A stretch of DNA of 64,000 nt. Origin: Paragonimus westermani (taxonomy: Eukaryota > Platyhelminthes > Trematoda > Plagiorchiida > Troglotrematidae). Location of the stretch: the NCBI GenBank assembly GCA_008508345.1, contig QNGE01000987.1, positions 127,719 to 191,718 of the forward strand, read 5' to 3'. The position numbers and the translations under genes are program-made. Numbering within the stretch: position 1 is the stretch's first letter; each line of letters starts with the position of its first letter. This document shows, one piece after another, positions 56,140 to 64,000 of the stretch. The notes under the pieces are model-generated. The model worked only from the letters and a program-made list of their open reading frames with translations. It did no database searches and had not been told where the DNA came from.

Positions 56140-56890
56140 TCATGCCTTCACTGCAAGTACAGCAAGATACATCGCCACGTCGTACCCTCCCCTGGAAATT
56201 TCTCCACTCTAGACGCACGTCTTTCCCGCATCTCTGTCAATCTAGTTTTCACATTACTCCCATCGAGCGTCGAAACGTTCCTGCTTACATGCGTCGACAG
56301 ATTCACACGATGGCCCGTTGCCTTTCCTATTAGCGATATTTCGCCCGAGACGGTCACCAGAGCTTTTCTCTAACATCGGTTGCCAACGTTGGTGTTTCAT
56401 TGTTCGTCACCACAGACCGAGGTTCATAGTTCCAGTCAGCCCTTTTCCGCGACTTCATCCGACTGTTGGGTTGTACACACATCAGGTCGACTGCATACCA
56501 TCTTGCTTCTAATGAAAGTGTTGAGCGTTTTCATCGACAGTTGAAAATATAACCTATGGTGCAGTCTAGAGAGGGTTGGACAGAGCACCTACCACTCGCA
56601 GTTGATATCTTCAACCAAAGCACACAAACTGCAACGGGTCTGACAAATTACGAGCGCCGTCTCAAACTACATATGGAAGCACTCCATGCAATTCCTACCC
56701 GACACCACCCCTGACCTCAACAACTCAACATGAGCTTGATGACTTGCAATCGTCTTTTCGTTCGTCGTGACACAGTTTGGCGCTCATTTTGACCATCTTA
56801 TGGTGGCCGACTCAGAATGATCTCACAAACGGACAAAGTTTTCATCAGTGAACGCTCCGGAAAGCAAGTCATTCCAAATATCGATCACTT
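56140..56890 (+). pseudogene. Gypsy-B integrase
   Basis: In shifted frames the integrase core is legible. FLLTCVDRFTRWPVAFPISDIS, then PETVTRAFL, is the usual (Y)LLT(C/V)VDRFTRWPEA.P..D...E.V..AF. Upstream, where HIDIVGPLP should stand, the sequence reads VNLVF, so the first catalytic aspartate has become asparagine. The second is in VTTDRG near 56,410 and is intact. The third is in ESVERFHRQLK near 56,515, where the glutamate is present. The core then shows EGWTEHLPLAV. The three catalytic positions thus read N, D, E and the domain is dead. The core is also split by stops. Confidence 0.75.
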
Positions 56891-57000
56891 CAAAACGGTC
56901 TGCGTCGGCACACATCGGGAACTTCCTTCCCAGGAAATTAGCCATTCGACCGAACCACAGAACCCTGAAACATCCATCCACTCACTCCCCATGCATTCGA

Positions 57001-57639
57001 CTCTTCAACTGCAATTGACTGTGATGACAAAAAAGCACATATCCCCGTCCGTATACCAAAAAGACTCATGCAACATCATTTCCCTTCCCTCATATGTTTC
57101 TATTCCGTCCAACTACGCGTTCCGGTGGCCACATTACATTACCAGCCTGTTTTTGTTGACAACTTCCATATCTCTTATCCTTACGATTTTCGAACATTTA
57201 ACTCTCACAGTGTTCTGGAGTGGGCGGGCTATAGAGTCCTTCCTTAGTTTTGCTTACTGACATTAATTCACGTTCGTGCAACAACGTATTTTTGCGTCAC
57301 CTTCGCACGTTGCTAAAACCGATTTAAATGACATCGCCATAACAATACAAACGTTGTTTTCACCAGTTTGTTCTGTTGTCTGTTGCGCAGTCGCTCGACG
57401 ATACTACAGGGATCTTCCACCGACTTTCCTTTAACCCCGCCGTACTACAATGTCGCAGCTCCGATCGCGCTCCAGCGGTCCGCAGTAACCCCGAAATACC
57501 CTTGCTTCCCGGATAGTGGTTATTCGGGATATTATTAAATTCGCCGTTACATAGTTACCTTCATTCACCTTTTGTGTGTTGAAGGTGACCCGGTTAGGTA
57601 CGTTTGCATTTTCACTCAGATTATTCAGAAACTCGCTTT
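57001..57639. other. Junction between Gypsy-B and Gypsy-C
   Basis: The two Gypsy fragments are in convergent (tail-to-tail) orientation and this interval holds the boundary. I see no LTR ends. A hydrophobic open run to 57,260 has no known domain. Confidence 0.35.
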
Positions 57640-59588
57640 TCAACAGTACATGCTTTAAATTTCATATCAAGCGGTCGGATACCCTTGGAATCAAAAATCT
57701 GACCCGAAACTTTCAGTGAATCAACACGGGGGCACATTCCGAATTTGGAAAAAGTGCGAACAGCAGGCAGAGATGTTCGTGTTCGCAATGCTGTCGGATA
57801 GCAATCAACACACCATCGAGGTAAGCGTGATCAAAACCGAAGCCGCAAGTACCCTGATCCATAGAAAGTTGAAAAGTTCAGGTAGCGTTTCGTAGAACAC
57901 AGAATTTGGAGAAACCCAAAAGGACCAAAAGTCACCACTGTCGCCGGTTTTGGAATATCACCAGGGCTTCAAGGAATTAATTATACGCGTGCACTAGGTC
58001 AACCTTGAAAAAAAGTTTGTCTATCTAGGTTGAGGGAGAAGTCGTAGATATGAGGACTGGGGTAACGATCAGCGACTGCGACATTCTTGAGTGCACGGAA
58101 GTCACCGCACGGACGTTAACTTGCCCACACCTCTGAGAACCACATGTGGTGGGGCTGACCAGCAACCGTTGGATGGCTGGATAAAACGTGTTAGCGATAT
58201 ATGAGCAAATCCGGCTTTACCAGCTTTCAGCTTTGCTGGTGATAACCGATGCGTTCGTGCGGTAATAAGACGACCCTTATTAACCACGTGGTGAATTATT
58301 TCGTTTTCAACTATGAGCCCGTACTGCCAGGGGGTTGTGGTTTGCGGGAACCTTTGGAGCAACGCAGAAAATCGGAGTGCGGTGTCAGGTACGAGTGAGC
58401 GCGGACCATTTTAGCGCATGTTTCATGCACTCCTAGCAAACTCGCATCGTCCAGAGGTTTGTTTCACTCTAAATCAACATTACTTCCGAAAACTGAATAA
58501 ACAGTATCGACATTTACATTGTGAACACCTGCAATGGTGAATATTTGACGGAGTTGTCGTCGCAAGCCTAGATCATGTGTACATCAGCATATACCGTACG
58601 TTGCGATTCAGTTTCCATTGGTGGTTTGTAGTACAGGAAAAGTGGCTGAGGAAGTCTGTTCCGTTCATCGTGGAAATGTATTTCGGTTCCGGTACAGGTG
58701 AGTATTCTGACATCTGCAAACTTACTTGATATGAAGAATGAGCGTCATGTTGCACTTAAGCCAGAGACAGTCGCCACCTCTACTGACTGGCCGATGCGTT
58801 TTTCAAGGATGTGGATTCGAAAAAGCATGCTTAATTGCACTTCGTCGCGCGGTAACCGAAGTTCTGGTGATACACAAAAATTAATGTTCGTGCTCGGCGT
58901 ATGAAAACGTTGACGATTGAATGCACCCATGCTGGATGATAGACGATTCGTAAAAGAAAATCGGTTCACCACTGTCTGCATCTCTGTTGTGAGTGCAGTC
59001 AACTGCTCAGTAAAACCCCATTTGGTTGCTGAGGTGGAGCGGTTAGTGTGATCAGTGGTAGTTGGAAGGATGAGTTAGCTCTCAGCGTTTTATCGGCAAC
59101 GTCAGCTAGCCTTATAATGGGGACGGTAGGACTGAACGATACCATTATGTCTCAAGTAGGTGGAGGCAGATGTTTCAGTCAGGGATTTTGAAAAATGTAA
59201 TCGCCCATTCTTCGGACTCAAGCAGCTGTTTCATATGTCGGTTTATAGGACGGCTGACGATCTCTTAACTCAATATTGGAAACCAGTTGGTCCAGTTTCT
59301 TCTGCTCTGATAGCTCAGTTCTCTTTACTAGGGCTTCTTTTAAAATGTCACATGGGCTCTTGGAAGGTAATTCATGGATGTGACCGAAAGCTTCTTCCGC
59401 AACTTCATTTGACGTAGACTGAACATCAAGCCAGTGTATCACAGGCTGGGATTTAACACTGATAGCCTCGAATATAGCTTTAACTTGTCCAAACCACAGT
59501 CGGGAACTAGTGATACAAAAACTGCGGAGTCCACTACTGACAAATGCCTTAAAGAAATCATTCTTGTCCAGTGTAGCCGCTCTTGACG
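57640..59588 (-). mobile_element. Gypsy-C: gag, protease and start of reverse transcriptase
   Basis: On the minus strand from 59,588 the sequence gives gag, with SRLWFGQVKAIFEAISVKSQ near 59,500. It continues with ELPSKSPCDILKEALVKRT, then LDQLVSNIELRDRQPS in the frame 59,442-59,218, matching (L)WF.Q.E..F...(G/V)(I/V)....(T), then (L)..PP...PY..LK..L..R....E...L..L.......D..PS. A degraded zinc knuckle and RGQSVEVATVSG-like linker lie at 58,860-58,745. The reverse transcriptase start is in frame 58,362-58,102 (HHVVNKGRLITARTHRLSPAK, then GFAHISLTRFIQPSNGCWSAPPH), and the palm (DIPKPATVVTFGPFGF) follows to about 57,950. RNase H and integrase are missing. The beta-tubulin retrocopy abuts its gag start. 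Confidence 0.7.
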
Positions 59589-60936
59589 CGTGAGATCGTT
59601 CACATACAGGCTGGACAATGTGGTATCCAGAATGAGGACAAATTCTAGAAAATGATATCCGATGAGCATGTTATTGATCCGACGGGAACCTACCATTGAG
59701 ATTCGGATCTGTAACTTGAGCAGATTAACGTCTACCATAACGAGGCCAGCGGCAGTAAGTACATCCCACGTGCGATTCTGGTAGGCCTGTAGCCGGGTAC
59801 AGTAGGCAGTGTCCGGGCTGGACCTTTCGGCTAACTCTTTCATCTAGTCAACTTCGTGTTTGGTCACAGCGGGGGTGGGAATTAATAGGTAAGTTATCAT
59901 TACACAGAAAGTGCGGAGTTGGTCGACTCCGTTCTCGACGTTGTTCGGAAGGAAGCGGAATCATGCTATTGTCTGCGAGGCTTTCAACTGACCCACTCTT
60001 TGGGTGACGGAAGCGGCTCCGGTATGGGCACACATGATTGCCAAAATCCGAGAAGAGTATCCCGATTGCATTATGAACACCTTTTCCGTCGCGCCCTCCC
60101 TGAAGGCCTAGGATACAGTCGTTGAACCATATAATGCAACACTATTGGTGCATCAGCTCGTCGAAAATACCGACGAAACATATTGTATTGACAACGAAGC
60201 CCCCTGCGACAACTGCCTCCGTACCCTGAAACTCACTGCTCCAACTCATGGAGACTTGAACCACCTGGTCAGTGCAACCATGTCCGGTGTTCCGACTTGT
60301 CTTCATTTCCCGGGTTAACTTAATGCTTATCCGCGCAAGCCGGCTGTCAAAATGGTCCCGTTCATTCGGATGCATATCTTCATGCCTGGGTTTGCCCCAC
60401 TGACCAGCCGCGGTAGTCAGCAGTATCGTACCCTGTCTGTCCCCGAGCTGACTCAACAAATGTTCGACGCTAAAAGCATGATGGCTTCTTGTGACTCTCG
60501 TCACCGCCGCTACTCGACGGCGGCTGCTATTTTCCGTGGCAGGATGTCCATAATGGAGGTCAGCGAGCAGATGCCAAATGTGCAGAATGAGAACTCCAGA
60601 TATTTTGTCGACTGGATTCCGACCAACGGGAAGACCGTCGTCTGTGACATTCCCCCTTGTGGTTTGAAGATGTCGGCCACGTTCATTGGGAACAGCACCG
60701 CAATACAGGAGCTCGTCAGGCGCGTGTCGGAGCAGTTCACATCCATGTTCCGTTTTAAGGCTTCCTTGCATTGGTACACTGGCGAGGGCATGGATGAGAT
60801 GGAGTTCACCGAGGATGAGTCTAACACGAACGATCTTGTAAGTGAATATCAGCAATATCGAGATGCGACGGCAGAAGAAGAGGGCAAGTTTGAGGAAGAA
60901 TTGAATGAGGCTTATAGATTTTTCGCATTTCATTAG
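59586..60936 (+). pseudogene. Beta-tubulin processed pseudogene, full length
   Basis: Beta-tubulin pairs with alpha-tubulin to build microtubules. This copy aligns with the whole protein (about 450 codons) with no intron. It begins at 59,586 with ACG in place of the start codon, followed by REIVHIQAGQCG, the beta-specific N-terminus. It continues with DPTGTYH, NEASGSKYIPRAILV, the GTP-binding loop region GSGSGMGT, and, in a second frame, [45 protein letters not shown] and the acidic tail. There is a shift of one base after GMGT near 60,030. I count nine in-frame stops before 60,352 and none in the last 195 codons. It has no visible poly(A) tail. It lies antisense to Gypsy-C gag, which it interrupts or abuts. 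It is a retrocopy; protein function is excluded by the stops. Confidence 0.9.
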
Positions 60937-61648
60937 GGGCATTTCCTAAGCTTTCCACATTAACTTGCAGTTTTCGATTGTAATGCAATTGCCATCGTTA
61001 TGTGGGAAAAAGGGCAGTGATCGCGCATAACCCAGCGTGCGTCTCCCATGCGCGTTGGGAAATATATATTATCATGATTATTATTTGCCGACTTCACCAC
61101 CATTTTAGGCCATTAAAAGAAGATCCTCCAAAATAGGTTCAGTAAAACACAGCCATATGGGGTTCACTGACTTGTGGTGGAAAAAGTTAATGAACTACAA
61201 AAAGCCTCGGTAAAAAAAATAGCGAGTGAAGTCAAGAACTGCAATCATCGGGGTCTAACAATATTCGTGGAACGTCAAATGGTATCGGGGAAGAATTCTA
61301 TCGAGGAATTCGCCAGATCTCCGGAAATACTGTGGAACAAAGACCAACGAAGTACGCTTGCGAGTGATCTTAACGGATGGCACGGTGATGTGACACTTCG
61401 CCCTTTAACCCTTGTGCCAAATATCGGGCACCCCAGTTACGCTTGAGTGCTAGTCGTAGACCGTGATTTCTGGGGAATTCATAGGTGTTTCGACAAAGGG
61501 TACAGTTTGCTTTCACTTGTAATCTAAAACAAATGGGTGGAGAAGTCATAAGTGATTGAACGTGGGGTGGTTTATGCCTTCACCCGCAAGCTAGAAAAAT
61601 TGAGCGGAAATTTCGTGAGCTTTCAAGTGGGGAGTGTTCCTCGATGTC
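60937..61648. other. No recognisable gene
   Basis: A plus-strand run at 61,174-61,446 (90 codons, lysine-rich start) is unassigned. No poly(A) tract directly follows the tubulin copy; the nearest A-run is five bases near 61,005. A short AT-rich word (ATATATATTATCATGATTATTATT) lies near 61,061-61,084. Confidence 0.35.
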
Positions 61649-62057
61649 ATTCGTTCAGCAAGTCACCTTGTCCGCATTCCGGCGTACGTCTTGCTCTCAT
61701 GAAAGATTTGCAACTGTGGTAAGAGGGAATGGCTATAACATGCTTATAGGCATTCCAAATACAACTGAAAAATATCGCCGATTCGTCCAGTTTCTGTGAG
61801 TACTCCTTACTCCTCATGAGCCAACAACGGTTCAACCGCCGAAAACAATCACGTTTACCTGATTAATCGCACTCAAAATCAAGGAACATGTCTCACAACA
61901 TCGACAACATCAATGTTCATTGTATTCGACCATTAATTCTCTCGGACATCGTGAACCACCAATTATTGTTATTTTTCCATCGATCGTTGTGTAACAGGCA
62001 AACCGAACGTTCTTGCTCCGTGTTACTAATACACATGTAAACCCATTTTGTGCAGCG

Positions 62058-62207
62058 TGGAGACACCGGGGTCAGCGTTTCTCAGAAGTGGGGGTTCCAA
62101 CGATAGTTCTGTAGAAGGTGGTAATAGAAACAAGCGTGAGCCGAGGACCCAGTAAGACGTGCACACGACTTACACCAACGAAAACCAAAATGGCGCCGAA
62201 CGCACGC
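62058..62207 (-). repeat. Repeat S, copy 3, with intron-like segment at 62,109-62,173
   Basis: On the minus strand the internal segment runs from 62,173 to 62,109 and is 65 nt long. It starts GTAAGTCGTGTGCACG and ends CACCTTCTACAG, and has the CTTAC word at the same place as copy 2. The flanking sequences align with copies 1 and 2 at roughly two-thirds identity. Confidence 0.6.
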
Positions 62208-62734
62208 TGCGTTATAGCTGTCTCATTCATCTGCCGCTCACCCCTTGCTTACGTCTTTGGTAGACTGAAACAAAAACATTCCCACCAACACGATTCAACG
62301 AATTCGTGGGGTGAAACACGTCACAATTCGTTCAGCAAGTCACCTTGTCCGCATTCCGGCGTACGTCTTGCTCTCATGAAAGATTTGCAACTGTGGTAAG
62401 AGGGAATGGCTATAACATGCTTATAGGCATTCCAAATACAACTGAAAAATATCGCCGATTCGTCCAGTTTCTGTGAGTACTCCTTACTCCTCATGAGCCA
62501 ACAACGGTTCAACCGCCGAAAACAATCACGTTTACCTGATTAATCGCACTCAAAATCAAGGAACATGTCTCACAACATCGACAACATCAATGTTCATTGT
62601 ATTCGACCATTAATTCTCTCGGACATCGTGAACCACCAATTATTGTTATTTTTCCATCGATCGTTGTGTAACAGGCAAACCGAACGTTCTTGCTCCGTGT
62701 TACTAATACACATGTAAACCCATTTTGTGCAGCG

Positions 62735-62884
62735 TGGAGACACCGGGGTCAGCGTTTCTCAGAAGTGGGGGTTCCAACGATAGTTCTGTAGAAGGTGGTA
62801 ATAGAAACAAGCGTGAGCCGAGGACCCAGTAAGACGTGCACACGACTTACACCAACGAAAACCAAAATGGCGCCGAACGCACGC
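62735..62884 (-). repeat. Repeat S, copy 4 (duplicate of copy 3)
   Basis: This copy is identical to copy 3 because it lies in the second unit of the tandem duplication. Its 65 nt intron-like segment is at 62,786-62,850. It gives no independent evidence on conservation. Confidence 0.6.
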
Positions 62885-63039
62885 TGCGTTATAGCTGTCT
62901 CATTCATCTGCCGCTCACCCCTTGCTTACGTCTTTGGTAGACTGAAACAAAAACATTCCCACCAACACGATTCAACGAATTCGTGGGGTGAAACACGTCA
63001 CAAGATAGTGACGACTTCAGTAACTTCGAAGTTGTTCTC

Positions 63040-64000
63040 GTCCCACAAATTACAGAGATGTTTGCGATCTACCGATTACACGCAGTATCTTTTGTCGTTG
63101 GTAAACTGGGGACTTCGAGCGATAACCTGTCTCCAGGAGCTGTTGAAACCCAACCTCCGTTCTATAATACTTGCAATTTACCCGTTGCTGCTTTGATTTG
63201 TCTTCATTCCTTCCTTCGGAACTCCACCCGGGTTTCCCTGGAAGCTGACCTGATGTTTCCCGGCTGGAAATGTTCTGCTCTGTTTGCACTGTTCAAAGGC
63301 AAAACCCTCTTTGACCCACGGAGCTTTCATTCTGTCCCACTTCTCCCAAACGATTCAAAACCGTTGAAAGGCCCCAAAGTCGACGCATTTCATACTTATA
63401 GAGAAGCCAGTGGACATCCACATCATTCACAGCACCGTTTTCAACGCATTTGGTCATGATTTCCTAACCTTAACATTGTCAGAGGTTAATGAACACCAGT
63501 AACTGACCTCGGTTTGGGAGTTGGTGCCAACTACTCAGACCTATCTAAGGCCTTCGACAAAGTCCCTCACTCACTTCTGCTCCGAAACCTTCTCACTTTG
63601 GTTCTGGTTATCCCCTCTGTTTCCGCGTGCGGCATTATTTGTCCTCTCAACAATCCCGCACATCATCTGCTCTTTGTTTGGCTCCTTCAGAGGTCCTTCC
63701 AAGTTCTGTTCGCGGCCTCCCTCTTACCTATATATTTTGAACGGCATTCTACCTCTTCCTCTTTTCAACTGTCTCCCCTATGGGAATGATCTCGAAATAT
63801 GCCATCTCTATAATTCTGTTAAGGGCCGCTCTATCTTGCAGACCGATCTGCATACGTCCCATTCTAGATATGTAGCCGATATTTTTCCATTTAGCCTATT
63901 CGAACGGAAAGTCCGCCGTCTTGGGAGCACTGTTAATCACATTCACCATGTGGGTAATGCACCCGTCGCTTGAGTAATCAGCGTCAGAGACCTGGCTTCT
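63040..64000 (+). mobile_element. LINE-e: CR1-like non-LTR retrotransposon fragment, cut by window end
   Basis: The region after the tandem repeat reads, in shifting plus-strand frames, the fingers of a reverse transcriptase (FPLLP-like and IFKG-like remnants near 63,250-63,350). Then at 63,514-63,600 it has NYSDLSKAFDKVPHSLLLRNL, matching the catalytic IDFSKAFDKVPH..LL motif; the D in YSDL is the catalytic aspartate position. Further on are LPLPLFNCLPYGNDLEI and, near 63,870-63,980, PFSLFERKVRRLGSTVNHIH, like the (F)N..KC.V(L/M)(H/R).G.......Y segment beyond the YADD box. The catalytic YADD is not readable. It differs from LINE-a and LINE-d and resembles LINE-c in style. The element continues outside the window. 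Confidence 0.65.

Larger units (their letters stand above)
54664..57000 (+). mobile_element. Gypsy-B: Gypsy LTR retrotransposon, polymerase region
   Basis: Plus-strand reading gives, immediately after the BEL-1 LTR, I.ITRPSISACSSQLHLV and PGDWRPCGDFRE, the start of the Gypsy reverse transcriptase palm. Then come FFKLDLTHA and EDIPKTAL, and FGL-stop-NAAHAFQRFM near 54,985. The catalytic YVDD box near 55,050 is damaged (stop-LDD). The RNase H follows at 55,412-55,690 and the integrase at about 56,140-56,650. The C-terminal barrel follows near 56,815-56,890 (KVFISERSGKQVI). The upstream gag, protease and palm start are missing at the BEL-1 junction. No LTR of its own is seen. Confidence 0.75.
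61649..63002. repeat. Perfect two-copy tandem repeat of 677 bp
   Basis: Copy 1 is 61,649-62,325 and copy 2 is 62,326-63,002. By eye I find no difference between them. Each starts ATTCGTTCAGCAAGTC and ends GTGAAACACGTCACA. Each carries one copy of repeat S in its second half. A 62-63 codon minus-strand open run and a plus-strand run starting at 62,118 and 62,795 occur in both, but neither resembles a known protein. Perfect identity implies a very recent duplication or an assembly artefact. Confidence 0.9.

Noticed and set aside
59439..59843. 134-codon minus-strand frame antisense to the tubulin copy
   Set aside because: It is a shadow of the plus-strand tubulin homology over most of its length; only the end past 59,588 overlaps real Gypsy-C gag, in another frame.
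60142..60942. 266-codon minus-strand frame opposite the tubulin 3' half
   Set aside because: It is the antisense of a long conserved coding region, where open antisense frames are common. No domain of its own is visible.
62118..62399. Duplicated plus-strand frames at 62,118 and 62,795 as paralogous genes
   Set aside because: They are the same sequence within the 677 bp tandem unit and run through the antisense strand of repeat S.
1..64000. CRISPR array, prophage or bacterial operon
   Set aside because: No regular short direct repeats with spacers and no compact gene arrangement; the content is eukaryotic retroelements.

Overview
The window looks like a piece of a eukaryotic, repeat-rich nuclear genome, most probably a parasitic flatworm (trematode or diphyllobothriid-like cestode). 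This is inferred from the mix of CR1/RTE-type LINEs, Gypsy and BEL/Pao LTR retrotransposons and a possible Penelope-like fragment, and from the style of their proteins. I cannot name the species. I found no intact host gene, no rRNA, no CRISPR and no prokaryotic operon structure. Almost everything recognisable is a decayed mobile element; the only recognisable host-derived coding sequence is a full-length but dead, intronless beta-tubulin copy.

Layout. 1.4-11.3 kb: a broken BEL/Pao element (BEL-2, minus strand) with candidate LTRs at both ends, split by a plus-strand LINE (LINE-a, about 4.4-8.1 kb). LINE-a is itself split by a 644 bp solo LTR with a clear 5 bp target-site duplication. 11.3-18.8 kb: no recognisable genes. 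18.8-22.8 kb: a tRNA-Asn-like remnant and a minus-strand RTE/CR1-like LINE (LINE-b). 25.5-26.1 kb: an inverted, nearly identical copy of part of the LTR at 1.85-2.5 kb. 26.8-31.9 kb: LINE-c, a Gypsy gag-protease remnant, a LINE tail and a GIY-YIG-like Penelope fragment. 32.1-33.2 kb: a Gypsy RNase H remnant interrupted by another solo LTR with its own duplication. 36.2-40.2 kb: Gypsy-A (minus). 40.5-41.9 kb: LINE-d, with the longest intact LINE reverse-transcriptase frame. 46.4-47.0 kb: a fifth LTR of the same family. 47.2-54.7 kb: BEL-1 (minus), whose gag-protease is largely readable but whose reverse transcriptase has been deleted. 54.7-57 kb: Gypsy-B (plus). 57.6-59.6 kb: Gypsy-C (minus), abutting the antisense beta-tubulin retrocopy (59.6-60.9 kb). 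61.6-63.0 kb: a perfect two-copy tandem repeat of 677 bp. 63.0-64.0 kb: LINE-e, running off the end.

The window reads as layers of insertion, deletion and sequence exchange. The most unusual signals are: (1) a dispersed repeat of about 200 bp (four copies) carrying a 65 nt segment of constant length with GT...AG ends and a pyrimidine-rich 3' end, like a mobile intron or a spliced leader exon; (2) sharply bounded, nearly identical tracts inside otherwise diverged repeats, suggesting gene conversion or recent copying (or assembly error); (3) the RT-less BEL element; (4) the lopsided decay of the beta-tubulin retrocopy. All family assignments rest on motif recognition by eye, without database searches.
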